DNA of 26,855 nt from an uncultured bacterium (lineage in GTDB: Bacteria > Actinomycetota > Coriobacteriia > Coriobacteriales > Coriobacteriaceae). Within the stretch, counting starts at the first letter, position 1. Every line of letters starts with the position of its first letter. The stretch is from positions 1-26,855 of the forward strand of contig CAJMRP010000009.1 in assembly GCA_905215765.1 (NCBI GenBank), in the 5' to 3' direction. The notes under the pieces were generated by a model. It saw nothing but the letters and a program-made list of their open reading frames with translations, had not been told where the DNA came from and ran no database searches. Made by a program: the position numbers and the translations under genes. Positions 15,380 to 23,403 of the stretch are shown piece by piece.

Positions 15380-16219
15380 CTATGCCTCCTCGAGCTCGAG
15401 TTGGTTATCGGCAATGTCCTGGGCGGTTGCGCGGTAGAGCTCGTCGATAAAGGCGACCTTAAAGCTTGCCGGGGCATCGGCGACAGCGGCGGCGCGCGTG
15501 CCGGCAACGTTGTAGACGGCGGTGCCGCAGACGGCTGCCGTAAACGGATCGGCAGCGCAGGCGTACACGGCCAGCACGCCGCCCTGCGAGCAGCCGCAAC
15601 CGGTAATCTTGGACATGAGTGGGCTGCCGCCGTTGGACTTGGCCACGGTCGTGCCGTCGGTAATCAGGTCGACTTCGCCCGAGACCACAACGGCGCCGCC
15701 GGTGTAGCGGGCGAGCGCCACGGCGGCATCGCGGGCAGCGTCTACCGTGTCGGTGGTATCGACACCGCGTACGCGGCTCAGATCAGCCGCCTCGCCCTCA
15801 AGACCCCACAGGCCGGCGAGTGCGATGATCTCGGAGGCGTTGCCGCGTACGATGGCGGGCTTGTACTGCTTGAGCTCGTTTACCAGCTGGGTGCGCAGGC
15901 TACCGATACCTAGGCCCACTGGATCGAGCACCCAGGGCTTGCCGGCGTCGTGTGCCGCCTTGGCCGCGCGGGGAATCGTCTGCTCGTAGATGGGGAAGAG
16001 CGTGCCCATGTTGAGATAGATGGCGCCGCCGCCGGCAACGAGTGCCTCGCCCTCGTCGGGCAGATAGACCATGGCGGCCGAACCACCCACGGCGAGCTGC
16101 GCGTTGGCGACAAAGTCGATCGTCACCGTGTTGGTGATGGAGCCGGCCATCGGATTGGTGGCGCGAATCTCCTCCACGGCCTTGACCATATGTTGCTTAA
16201 GCTGTTCCGAATCAATCAC
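15380..16219 (-). CDS. thiM: Hydroxyethylthiazole kinase
   Basis: ThiM phosphorylates the thiazole alcohol 4-methyl-5-(2-hydroxyethyl)thiazole with ATP, a salvage step feeding ThiE. The 279-residue product has the ribokinase-like features SITNTVTIDFVAN (27-39), WVLDP (96-100), RGNASE (125-130), VSGEVDLI (179-186) and the anion-hole/catalytic TGCGCS (206-211). I start at the GTG at 16219 (reads GTG-ATT-GAT). It has a strong aaggagg 8 bases upstream, and any longer start would run through the terminator and riboswitch that precede it. It is the first gene of the thi operon; the next start is 3 bases past its stop. Confidence 0.93.
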   Translation of the reverse strand: MIDSEQLKQHMVKAVEEIRATNPMAGSITNTVTIDFVANAQLAVGGSAAMVYLPDEGEALVAGGGAIYLNMGTLFPIYEQTIPRAAKAAHDAGKPWVLDPVGLGIGSLRTQLVNELKQYKPAIVRGNASEIIALAGLWGLEGEAADLSRVRGVDTTDTVDAARDAAVALARYTGGAVVVSGEVDLITDGTTVAKSNGGSPLMSKITGCGCSQGGVLAVYACAADPFTAAVCGTAVYNVAGTRAAAVADAPASFKVAFIDELYRATAQDIADNQLELEEA

Positions 16220-16240
16220 TGCACATGCCTCCTTGGCATA

Positions 16241-16272
16241 GAAAAGGGGCGCTGTGCATAGACAGCGCCCCT
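16241..16272 (-). terminator. Riboswitch-associated intrinsic terminator
   Basis: An 11-bp perfect stem (16245-16255 with 16262-16272) with a 6-base loop is followed on the minus strand by ttttc. It lies between the TPP aptamer and the thiM ribosome site, which fits transcription attenuation when TPP is bound. Confidence 0.85.
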
Positions 16273-16282
16273 GTAAAGGCGG

Positions 16283-16376
16283 CATGCTCCCTACGCCAGC
16301 ATTAACTGACAGGTTCAAAGGATTGGGCCCTATGCCCTCTCAGCCTTGTGGTTTGCACCGCCGGCACTCCCGCATC
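16283..16376 (-). promoter_or_regulatory. TPP (thiamine pyrophosphate) riboswitch
   Basis: On the minus strand the conserved THI-box blocks appear in order: a gggagtgcc-type 5' side, ggctgagagggc, then cctttgaacctg, taatgctggcg and the closing gtagggagcatgc. The outer P1 stem can form between 16372-16375 and 16284-16287. With the downstream hairpin at 16241-16272 it should shut off thiM and the genes after it when thiamine pyrophosphate is plentiful. Confidence 0.95.
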
Positions 16377-16402
16377 GAATCTGTTGTTCCCTATACTAAC
16401 GC

Positions 16403-16437
16403 ACCTGCCAAAAAGGGACAGGTTTATTTTGGCAGGT
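16403..16437. repeat. 35-bp palindrome carrying the aaagggacag core (variant copy)
   Basis: An 11-bp perfect stem, acctgccaaaa (16403-16413) with ttttggcaggt (16427-16437), flanks a loop that contains agggacagg. The aaagggacag string (16412-16421) is the same as in the loop region of the palindromes at 616 and 4336, but the arms differ. It lies between the thi leader and the divergent HAD gene, so it may influence either promoter. Confidence 0.5.
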
Positions 16438-16474
16438 CGTTACAATAGGTAGGACCGATACGAATGGGGGCCTT

Positions 16475-17383
16475 ATGATTAAACTTGTGCTGACCGATAT
16501 GGACGATACGCTGATTCCAGCCGGGCATGACGGCGCCAGCGACTACGCCATCGAGGGCATTCATGCCATGCAGGCGGCGGGTCTGCACTTTGGCCCGGTT
16601 TCGGGTCGCCAGCCGTCCGCGATGGGCTGGATGTTCAAAAATCGTTCCGAATGCTTCTCGACTGGCGCGTTCTGTAACGGCCAGGTGATGTTTGTCGACG
16701 GCGAGGTTGTTGCCTCCCGTGCGAGCGACAACGGTGCTCTCATGCGTCTTGCCGACTATCTTGAGCAAGAGACCGACGATACGTATCTGAAGGTCTATAG
16801 CCTGGGCGATGACTTTTGGGGCAACGACGCCTATTGCGTGACGAGCAATCCCGAGCGTGTGCGTCGCGCTATGGAGTCGGGCGGCAACGCATGGCTCAAA
16901 GGCGAAGAGGCCCCGTGCCGTCCCGTCGTCGATGACGCGCCGGTGTTCAAGGCGAATATCTGGAGTGCCCGTTCGCGTGAGGAGCTCGCGGAGCTACGCG
17001 AGCGCGTTGCCGCTGAGGTGCCGGAACTCTCGCTCGTGTTTCCCAACAACCGAGTGCGCCTGTTTGACATCCTTCCGGCCGGTTGGGACAAGGGCTGCGC
17101 TGCGCTGGAGCTGGCGCGCACTTTGGGCCTGACGCCCGACGAGGTGGCCGTATTCGGCGATTCCGATAACGACCTGCCCATGATCGATGCCGTTCCCAAC
17201 TCCGTTGCAGTCGCCAATGCCAACGAGGCCGTCACGGCTGCCGCGCGCTGGCATATCGGCGCTGCGGCAGACGATGCGGTCGCCGGGGCCCTGCATCAGA
17301 TTGCCGCCTGCGCCGCGACGGGGGAGATGCCGCCGTTTATGCGCCTGCAGGGTACCGCCGACGCGAATTTCACGAACAGCTAA
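16475..17383 (+). CDS. Cof-type HAD-IIB hydrolase (sugar-phosphatase-like)
   Basis: The 302-residue protein is a haloacid-dehalogenase-superfamily phosphatase with the Cof-type cap. Motif I is DMDDT (D8 nucleophile, D10), motif II is the serine in PVSGRQP (S43), motif III is K206 in GWDKG and motif IV is GDSDND (228-233). Family members dephosphorylate sugar phosphates, flavin mononucleotide or pyridoxal phosphate; the sequence does not tell which. It starts at ATG 16475 with gggggcc upstream. The stop is 10 bases before the LysR start, so the two are cotranscribed. The extra C-terminal tail (about 280-302) is not typical. Confidence 0.85.
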   Translation: MIKLVLTDMDDTLIPAGHDGASDYAIEGIHAMQAAGLHFGPVSGRQPSAMGWMFKNRSECFSTGAFCNGQVMFVDGEVVASRASDNGALMRLADYLEQETDDTYLKVYSLGDDFWGNDAYCVTSNPERVRRAMESGGNAWLKGEEAPCRPVVDDAPVFKANIWSARSREELAELRERVAAEVPELSLVFPNNRVRLFDILPAGWDKGCAALELARTLGLTPDEVAVFGDSDNDLPMIDAVPNSVAVANANEAVTAAARWHIGAAADDAVAGALHQIAACAATGEMPPFMRLQGTADANFTNS

Positions 17384-17393
17384 GGAGACAGCC

Positions 17394-18290
17394 ATGAAGC
17401 TCCAGCAGCTCAGATATGTCGTCAAAGTTGCCGAATGCGGCAGCATCACCGAGGCCTCGCGCCGACTCTTTGTGTCGCAGCCTTCGATTACCGCGTCGAT
17501 CCGCGATCTCGAAAACGAGATGGGTGTGCACATCTTTGAGCGCACCAACAAGGGCGTCATTGTGTCCGAGGAGGGCGAGACCTTCTTGGGCTACGCTCGA
17601 CAGGTGCTCGACCAGGCCGATCTGCTCGAAGGCAAGTACAAGGGCGCGTCCGAGCAGGTGCCGCACTTTAGTGTGAGCTGCCAGCATTATTCCTTTGCCG
17701 TTAATGCGTTTGTCGATGTGATCCGTGAGTTCGATGCCGCGCGTTACGACTTTACCCTGCGCGAGGAACAGACTCACGAGATTATCGAGGACGTCGCGCA
17801 TATGAAAAGCGAGCTCGGCATCCTGTATCTGTCGGAGCACAATCGCGAGGTCATCGAGCGCATGCTCGCCGCCAACGAGCTCGTATTCGAGGGACTCTTC
17901 TGCGCCGCGCCGCATGTCTTTGTATGCGCCGACCATCCGCTGGCGGACCGCTCCAACGTGACGCTCGAGGATCTGGAAGACTACCCGTTCCTGTCCTACG
18001 AGCAGGGCAGCTACAACTCGTTTTACTATTCCGAGGAGCTGACCTCGACGTTCGAGCGTCGCAAAAATATCCGCGTGCGCGACCGTGCGACGTTGTTCAA
18101 TTTGGCCATGGGCCTCAACGGCTACACGGTATGCTCGGGCGTGATCAGCCACGAGCTCAACGGCCCCGGCATTATCTCGATTCCGCTCGACGTGGACGAG
18201 TACATGGAGATTGGCATCATCACGCGCAAGAACACGACGCTCACGCGCTACGGTCGGGCCTATATCGACGCGATTCGTCAGCATATCTAG
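17394..18290 (+). CDS. LysR-family transcriptional regulator
   Basis: The 298-residue protein has the LysR winged helix-turn-helix at the N-terminus (MKLQQLRYVV, then GSITEASRRLFVSQPSITASIRDLE, residues 16-40), a linker helix (about 58-90) and a periplasmic-binding-protein-like effector domain (about 92-298). The ATG at 17394 is set by aaggagac, which overlaps the stop of the HAD gene. It shares an operon with that phosphatase. The gene downstream, a MetE-type methyltransferase, has a leader with inverted repeats suited to LysR binding, so it is a candidate target. The effector is unknown. Confidence 0.9.
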   Translation: MKLQQLRYVVKVAECGSITEASRRLFVSQPSITASIRDLENEMGVHIFERTNKGVIVSEEGETFLGYARQVLDQADLLEGKYKGASEQVPHFSVSCQHYSFAVNAFVDVIREFDAARYDFTLREEQTHEIIEDVAHMKSELGILYLSEHNREVIERMLAANELVFEGLFCAAPHVFVCADHPLADRSNVTLEDLEDYPFLSYEQGSYNSFYYSEELTSTFERRKNIRVRDRATLFNLAMGLNGYTVCSGVISHELNGPGIISIPLDVDEYMEIGIITRKNTTLTRYGRAYIDAIRQHI

Positions 18291-18337
18291 GCTGCTGTGC
18301 TCCGCACGGTTCAAGTCTCTTTATGACAGTCCAGACT

Positions 18338-18358
18338 GATATAGGAAGCATCTATATC
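18338..18358. promoter_or_regulatory. Inverted repeat gatatag-N7-ctatatc, candidate LysR box
   Basis: The arms at 18338-18344 and 18352-18358 are perfect inverted repeats with 7 bases between them. The size and AT-rich arms resemble a LysR T-N11-A site. It lies 47 bases after the LysR stop and 88-108 bases before the methyltransferase start, upstream of the predicted promoter. Binding is inferred. Confidence 0.45.
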
Positions 18359-18378
18359 AAACTGTTATAAACGTATAT

Positions 18379-18407
18379 TTTACGATGGTCATATGAGCGC
18401 TCATACT
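18379..18407 (+). promoter_or_regulatory. Predicted promoter with overlapping 14-bp palindrome tatgagcgctcata
   Basis: A -35 TTTACG (18379-18384) and a -10 CATACT (18402-18407) are 17 bp apart, ahead of the methyltransferase gene. A perfect 14-bp palindrome, tatgagcgctcata (18392-18405), covers the spacer and the start of the -10, the usual place for a repressor operator. An alternative -10 is TATATT at 18374-18379. Confidence 0.45.
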
Positions 18408-18445
18408 CTGTCCCAGTAAAGCAACCAATGCAAAGGGAGATATCT

Positions 18446-19579
18446 ATGAGCACTTCGATTCAACCGAACGCGCCGTTTCGCGCCGATATTGTCGGCAGCT
18501 TTCTTCGTCCGCAGGCTGTAAAGGACGCCCGTGCCGCCTATGTCGCGGGTAAACTCGACGCCGCCGGCCTTAAGGCCGTCGAGGACGATGCCATTCGCGA
18601 TTTGGTGGCAAAGCAGAAGGCCGCCGGCCTGCAGGTCATCACCGATGGTGAGTTTCGCCGCAGCTACTGGCACCTCGATTTTATGTGGGGCCTTAACGGC
18701 ATTGAACGCCGTACCTCGCGTACGGGTTATATGTTCCACGACGAGGAGACCACAGCCGACACCGCCGTGGTAACCGGCCCCATTAGCGGCGAGAACCATC
18801 CGTTCGTCGAGCACTTTAAATTTGTCAAGGCGCTCGAGGGGGAGGGCCAGGTCGCGCGGCAAACCATTCCGGCGCCGATCCAGACGTTCTCCGAAGTCAC
18901 GCTCGACCGCTGCGACGGCCAGCAGGAGAGCCTGCGCGCTGTCTATAAGACCGATGAGGAACTTGCCGACGCCATCGCAGCCGCTTATCGCACGGTGATC
19001 GCCGACCTGTACGCAGCAGGCTGCCGCAACATCCAGTTTGATGACTGCACCTGGGGCATCTACTGCGACACCGATTTTGTCGCCAAAACCGGCATGAGCC
19101 CGGTCGACCTGCAAAAGGTAAGCGAGCTGGGCGTGGCGCTCAACAATGCCGCCATCGCGGACAAGCCCGACGATCTGGTCATCAACACGCATGTGTGCCG
19201 CGGCAACTACCACTCCACCTATGCCTTCGAGGGCGGCTATGACCCCATCGCGCCGTACCTGTTCGCAAACGAGGATGTCGATGCATTTTACCTGGAGTTC
19301 GATACGCCGCGCGCCGGCGGTTTTGAGCCGCTCAAGTACGTTGCCCCGGGCAAGAAGGTCGTGCTGGGCTTGGTAACCACCAAGGCGGCAGAGCTCGAGA
19401 ACGAGGATGTTATCGTCGAGCGCATCCGTGAAGCCGCAAAGTACGTGCCGCTCGAGAACCTGTATCTGTCGCCTCAGTGCGGCTTTGCCAGCTGCGAGAT
19501 TGGCAACAAGCTGACCGAGGATGAGCAATGGGCAAAGATTGCGCTGGTCAAGCGTATTGCCGAGCGCGTTTGGAAATAG
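18446..19579 (+). CDS. MetE C-terminal-domain-type cobalamin-independent methyltransferase
   Basis: The 377-residue protein corresponds to the catalytic (C-terminal) half of MetE, as in the short YxjG/YxjH-type proteins; the N-terminal MetE domain is absent. It should transfer a methyl group to a thiol such as homocysteine, using zinc. Probable zinc ligands are H249 and C251 in THVCRGNYH and C345 in LSPQCGFAS, with an acidic residue near E284. GSFLRP (17-22) and ITDGEFRR (65-72) are also typical. I use ATG 18446, not 18428, because gggag sits 7 bases before it. The methyl donor is not evident. I see neither an S-box nor a B12 riboswitch upstream. A LysR gene precedes it. Confidence 0.85.
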   Translation: MSTSIQPNAPFRADIVGSFLRPQAVKDARAAYVAGKLDAAGLKAVEDDAIRDLVAKQKAAGLQVITDGEFRRSYWHLDFMWGLNGIERRTSRTGYMFHDEETTADTAVVTGPISGENHPFVEHFKFVKALEGEGQVARQTIPAPIQTFSEVTLDRCDGQQESLRAVYKTDEELADAIAAAYRTVIADLYAAGCRNIQFDDCTWGIYCDTDFVAKTGMSPVDLQKVSELGVALNNAAIADKPDDLVINTHVCRGNYHSTYAFEGGYDPIAPYLFANEDVDAFYLEFDTPRAGGFEPLKYVAPGKKVVLGLVTTKAAELENEDVIVERIREAAKYVPLENLYLSPQCGFASCEIGNKLTEDEQWAKIALVKRIAERVWK

Positions 19580-19701
19580 CGCTAGTGTTTGCAGGTGGCG
19601 GCGCGTGCGAGGCATAGCGTATCGCGTACAATGGTTCGGATCGTATCGTTCGGGCAGGTTATCCGATATGCCTGATCGCCCTTCCATTCGAAAGGACATC
19701 C

Positions 19702-21036
19702 ATGTCCCAGTCCTCGACGCCCGCCGTCAGCGATGCCATCTACGACGCATCGTCGCTCGGCCGCCCGCGCATGTTCGTGTTGGGTTTGCAACACATGTTT
19801 GCGATGTTCGGAGCCACGGTGCTCGTGCCCGTGCTCACCGGCCTTTCCGTTTCGGCGACGCTTCTGTTCGCCGGCATCGGCACGCTGCTGTTTCATTTTC
19901 TATCACGTGGTAAGGTGCCCGCGTTTCTGGGCTCGTCGTTTGCCTTTATCGCGGGTTATGCCGCCATTGCACCCAACGGCGAGGCCGAGCTTTTGCCCTA
20001 CGCTTGCCTGGGCGTTGCCTGCGCCGGCCTGCTCTATCCGGTGCTGGCGGCGCTGTTCCGCGCATTTGGCGCCAAACGTGTCATGCGCTTCTTTCCGCCG
20101 GTGGTGACCGGCCCCATCGTCATTTCCATCGGCCTGATCCTAGCGAGCTCTGCCATTGCCAACTGTCAGACCAACTGGCTTGTCGCCGTTATCGCTGTGG
20201 CCGTGATCATCATCTGCAACATCTGGGGCCGCGGCATGGTCAAGATCGTGCCGATTCTGCTGGGCGTGGTGGTGAGCTATGCCGTTGCGGCTGCGTTGGG
20301 TGAGGTCGACTTCTCTGGCGTCGCAGCTGCCCCCTGGGTTGGCTTGCCCGTCGTGTGGGACAACACCGTGTTTGCGCTCTTTGGACCGCAGTTCGATAGC
20401 GGTCTTGCCACGACGGCCATCATCACCATCATGCCGCTGGCCTTTGCAACTATGATCGAGCATATCGGCGATATCTCCGCCATTGGCTCTACCTGCGAAC
20501 GCAATTACATTGCCGATCCCGGTCTGCACCGTACCTTGCTCGGCGATGGCCTGGCGACCATCTTGGCATCGCTTTTTGGCGCCCCCGCCAATACGACGTA
20601 TGGCGAGAACACCGGCGTGCTTGCCCTGACGCGCGTGTTCGACCCGCGCGTGATTCGCATTGCCGCCTGCTGCGCCATCGTGCTTTCGTTCTGCCCCAAG
20701 TTTGCTGCTGTGATCGCTGCTATGCCGGCGTGTGTAATCGGCGGCGTGTCGCTCGTGCTCTACGGCATGATCAGTGCCGTGGGCGTTCGCAACCTTATCG
20801 AAAACCAGGTCGATTTCCAGAACAACCGCAATGTGCTGGTTGCGGCTTTGGTGCTCGTGCTTTCGCTCGGCATTGCCTACAGTACCGCCGGTGCCATCGA
20901 GCTGGAGCTGGGCGGCGTGACGATTTCGCTTTCGGGCCTTGCCGTGGGCTCGCTGGTGGGCATTGTGCTCAACGCCATCCTGCCCGGTAATGACTTTGAG
21001 TTCGATACTTCCGAGCTTGAGGAGACTGCCGAATAG
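19702..21036 (+). CDS. uraA: Uracil permease (UraA-type, NCS2 family)
   Basis: The 444-residue membrane protein is a uracil:proton symporter of the NCS2 family, with about 14 hydrophobic segments. It has GLQHMFAMFGATVLVP (28-43), the GSSFAF half-helix (77-82), the substrate-binding MIEHIGD (251-257, E253) and PANTTYGENTG (295-305, E302), which correspond to the uracil-contacting glutamates of E. coli UraA. The ATG at 19702 has aaagga 5 bases upstream. It is a single-gene unit that ends at a very strong hairpin. No pyrR-type leader or attenuator is obvious in the 122 bases before it; TACAAT at 19627-19632 is a possible -10. Confidence 0.9.
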   Translation: MSQSSTPAVSDAIYDASSLGRPRMFVLGLQHMFAMFGATVLVPVLTGLSVSATLLFAGIGTLLFHFLSRGKVPAFLGSSFAFIAGYAAIAPNGEAELLPYACLGVACAGLLYPVLAALFRAFGAKRVMRFFPPVVTGPIVISIGLILASSAIANCQTNWLVAVIAVAVIIICNIWGRGMVKIVPILLGVVVSYAVAAALGEVDFSGVAAAPWVGLPVVWDNTVFALFGPQFDSGLATTAIITIMPLAFATMIEHIGDISAIGSTCERNYIADPGLHRTLLGDGLATILASLFGAPANTTYGENTGVLALTRVFDPRVIRIAACCAIVLSFCPKFAAVIAAMPACVIGGVSLVLYGMISAVGVRNLIENQVDFQNNRNVLVAALVLVLSLGIAYSTAGAIELELGGVTISLSGLAVGSLVGIVLNAILPGNDFEFDTSELEETAE

Positions 21037-21053
21037 TAGCTGCGTTCAGCCAA

Positions 21054-21101
21054 ATTAAAAATGGCGTCCATGCGTATGTACGCGTGGACGCCATTTTTAA
21101 T
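21054..21101. terminator. 48-bp near-perfect palindrome, bidirectional terminator
   Basis: The 17-bp stem 21054-21070 with 21085-21101 is perfect, and the 14-base loop also folds (gcgta/tacgc), so almost all 48 bases pair. Five A and five T bases at the stem base give a T-run on both strands. It ends the permease transcript, and it also contains the stop codon of the convergent esterase (21097-21099). Confidence 0.85.
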
Positions 21102-21810
21102 GCGTCAGTATCCAGTGGATGCCGCGCGCCATGCGCAGGTCAGTTTGGGCAAAGTGATTGCCGGGGTTGAGCTCCAGCGTTGTTGGAATGTCACGCTCGA
21201 TAAGCAGCTCTTCCATCGCGTGCGTATCGTCGAGTACGTGCCGCATCATGCGGTTGGGCGTCTTGGTTTCCTTTTTACCGAGCGACAGATAGGCGGCGTC
21301 GGGCGTAGCCGTCATCGTGCGCTCGCGCGCGTAGTCGATAAAGCCGGGGAACCATAACGACCCCGATGCACTCGCTGCGCGCTCAAAGACATCTGTTTGC
21401 CAAAGTGCCCACAGTGCAAAAAGACCCGCCAACGAGTAGCCGGCAACGCCGCGCCAGGCGGGCGGTTGCGGGAGCGATGATTCGGCCTGGGGGATTATCT
21501 GCTTCAACAACTCGTCAAGAAAACCAGCAGCCTGTCCACCAAAGGGCTCGGCATCTCGTATAGTTCCCTCACATTCCCAGGGGCTCAGCTCGCGATTCCA
21601 ATCGAGCCCTCCAATGGCGACAAGGGTGAACGGCGGGCAATCGAGCTCTCGGCAGCGCTCGTAGACTTCACTACCGTCGCCCATAACCACGGGGAGGTAG
21701 ATGACGGGCGCGCCTTCCGCACACTCTGAATAAACGGTTATCTGCTTATGATGCGCTTCCAAGGCAGGCTTCTCTCGGTGTTGTGATATTGACAGCCTTA
21801 ATTGTCGCAC
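21097..21810 (-). CDS. Alpha/beta-hydrolase esterase (esterase D/IroE-like)
   Basis: The 237-residue protein is an alpha/beta hydrolase of the esterase D / siderophore-esterase-like group (COG2819-type). The nucleophile elbow is AGYSLAG (123-129, Ser126), followed by an ASASGSLWFPGF segment, and the catalytic histidine is H219 in NPGNHF. An acidic residue between 185 and 210 would complete the triad. There is no signal peptide, so it is cytoplasmic; a substrate cannot be named. The start is uncertain. The frame opens with GTG at 21810 without a good ribosome site, and a TTG at codon 17 is an alternative. The stop codon lies inside the terminator palindrome. Confidence 0.75.
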   Translation of the reverse strand: MRQLRLSISQHREKPALEAHHKQITVYSECAEGAPVIYLPVVMGDGSEVYERCRELDCPPFTLVAIGGLDWNRELSPWECEGTIRDAEPFGGQAAGFLDELLKQIIPQAESSLPQPPAWRGVAGYSLAGLFALWALWQTDVFERAASASGSLWFPGFIDYARERTMTATPDAAYLSLGKKETKTPNRMMRHVLDDTHAMEELLIERDIPTTLELNPGNHFAQTDLRMARGIHWILTH

Positions 21811-21837
21811 GCTGACACGGGGGCAGACGCTAAAAGA

Positions 21838-21872
21838 AAGGCGCGGAGCCGCTCGATGCGATTCCGCGCCTT
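21838..21872 (-). terminator. Terminator of the purine permease gene
   Basis: A 10-bp stem (21838-21847 with 21863-21872) follows the permease stop (21900). On the minus strand it is followed by ttcttttagc. It lies between the permease and the esterase. Confidence 0.7.
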
Positions 21873-21899
21873 GTTGTTTTGCTTTAGCAGACTATGCCG

Positions 21900-23210
21900 T
21901 TACGCCACGAAGAAGTAGACAAGGAAGGCAAGGGCTGCGATCCACATGAGCGGCTTGATCTTGGAGGCCTCGCCCTTAAAGAGCGCGACGATCACGTAGG
22001 CGATAAAGCCCAGGCCGATGCCGGCAGAGATGGAGTAGGTGAAGGGCACGCCGGCGACAATCATGAACGCCGGGAAACCCTGCGACACGTCGGACCAGTC
22101 GATCTCGGAGGCCTCGCTCATCATGAGGTAGCCGACGTAGACCAGAGCACCGCAGGTGGCGGCGCTGGAAACGATGGTGACGATGGGGGAGAAGAACGCG
22201 GCGAGAATGAACAGCACGCCGGTGGTGACGGAGGTGAGGCCCGTGCGGCCACCGTCGGCGGCGCCGGAAGTGGACTCGACGAAGGTGGTGATGGAGGAGA
22301 CACCCATGAAACCGCCCACAGCAGCGGCGGCGGAGTCGACGATCAGGATCTCCTTGATATTCTCGACGTTGCCGTCGTCGGTGAGGAACTCGCCCTGCTT
22401 GGCCACGGCCATCGCGGTGCCCATGGTGTCGAAGAAGTCACTCATGAGCAGCGAGAACGAGATGACGAGGAGCGCGGGGTCGGTAAGGACCTTGACGATG
22501 GCGGGCACGCCGCCGGCGTCGGCGATGGGGCCACCGATGCTCGAGAAGTCGAGCGGGGCGATGATACCGGTCGGAGCCTGGGTCACACCTAGGGGGATAC
22601 CGGCGATGACGGCGACGACGATGCCGATGAGCAGCGAGCCGGGGACGTTGCGGCAGGCGAGGGCGACCGTCACCAGGATGGAGATGATGCCGACGATGAA
22701 GGTGGGGGAGGTGATGTCGCCCAGACCGACGAGTGTACCGGCGCCAGCGGTGATAATGCCGGCATCGCACAGGCCAATCATGGCGATGAACAGGCCCAGA
22801 CCCACCGAGATGGCGTGACGCAGGACAACCGGGATGGCGTCCATGATGGCCTCACGCAGGCCACAAAGCACGAGCAGCAAGATGACGACGCCCTCAAGGA
22901 AGATGACGCTCATGGCCACGTGCCAGTCACCGCCGCAGACGGTGGTGGTGATTCCAGCGATCATCGCGTTGACGCCTAAGCCCGATGCGCAGGCGAGCGG
23001 GCGGTTGGCGAAGATGCCCATGCAGATGGTCATGATGCCGGCGCCCAGGCAGGTGGCGCAGGCGAGCGCTCCCGCATCGATGCCAGCGCCCGAGAGCACC
23101 GCGGGGTTGACGGCGATGATGTAGGCCATCGCCAGGAATGTTGTCAGTCCAGCGCGGAGTTCGGTCCCGATTGTGGACTTGCGCTCACTGACGTGAAAAA
23201 GTTCGTCCAT
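21900..23210 (-). CDS. Purine permease, AzgA/PbuG-type NCS2 (guanine/hypoxanthine/adenine)
   Basis: The 436-residue membrane protein belongs to the AzgA-like branch of NCS2, proton symporters for guanine, hypoxanthine or adenine. About 12-14 hydrophobic segments are visible. Family motifs are GTELRAGLTTFLAMAYI (15-31), NPAVLS (35-40), DFFDTMGTA (258-266) and TTFVESTSGAADGGRTG (308-324). The ATG at 23210 has aaggaaaggg 5 bases upstream and is preferred to 23255. A candidate -10 TATAGT lies at 23271-23266 on the minus strand. The leader does not show the conserved purine-riboswitch loops, so I do not call one. Base composition and codon use look native. Confidence 0.88.
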   Translation of the reverse strand: MDELFHVSERKSTIGTELRAGLTTFLAMAYIIAVNPAVLSGAGIDAGALACATCLGAGIMTICMGIFANRPLACASGLGVNAMIAGITTTVCGGDWHVAMSVIFLEGVVILLLVLCGLREAIMDAIPVVLRHAISVGLGLFIAMIGLCDAGIITAGAGTLVGLGDITSPTFIVGIISILVTVALACRNVPGSLLIGIVVAVIAGIPLGVTQAPTGIIAPLDFSSIGGPIADAGGVPAIVKVLTDPALLVISFSLLMSDFFDTMGTAMAVAKQGEFLTDDGNVENIKEILIVDSAAAAVGGFMGVSSITTFVESTSGAADGGRTGLTSVTTGVLFILAAFFSPIVTIVSSAATCGALVYVGYLMMSEASEIDWSDVSQGFPAFMIVAGVPFTYSISAGIGLGFIAYVIVALFKGEASKIKPLMWIAALAFLVYFFVA

Positions 23211-23403
23211 GCATACCCTTTCCTTGTTCGGCCCCGAGTTTAGGCCGATTGACACGAACTCAACTACTATAGCCCCTTTACGACGCTGTTGTTCCTCGCA
23301 TGTTGATGTTCGGCGCTTTGTAGCAGACGGACGGTATTTTTCGCATGAAAATGTGTGGGTACCGTATACTTAAGCGGTTACAACGAACTCTTTGGAGGAA
23401 CGT
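23211..23403. promoter_or_regulatory. Divergent promoter region, purine permease / deformylase
   Basis: These 193 bases contain the minus-strand TATAGT (23271-23266) for the permease and the plus-strand TATACT (23365-23370) for the deformylase, 34 bases before its ATG. The -35 boxes are weak in both. A small hairpin, cggcc/ggccg (about 23229-23247), lies in the permease leader. No gene is visible. Confidence 0.4.

Noticed and set aside
17370..18314. Long minus-strand open frame (314 codons)
   Set aside because: Antisense shadow of the LysR gene.
18291..18445. S-box (SAM) or B12 riboswitch before the MetE-type gene
   Set aside because: The leader is too short and lacks the conserved blocks; it holds only two inverted repeats.
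18401..19699. Long minus-strand open frame (432 codons)
   Set aside because: Antisense shadow of the MetE-type gene; no family motif.
23211..23290. Purine riboswitch upstream of the AzgA-type permease
   Set aside because: The conserved three-way-junction core and kissing-loop sequences are not visible; only a small hairpin is seen.
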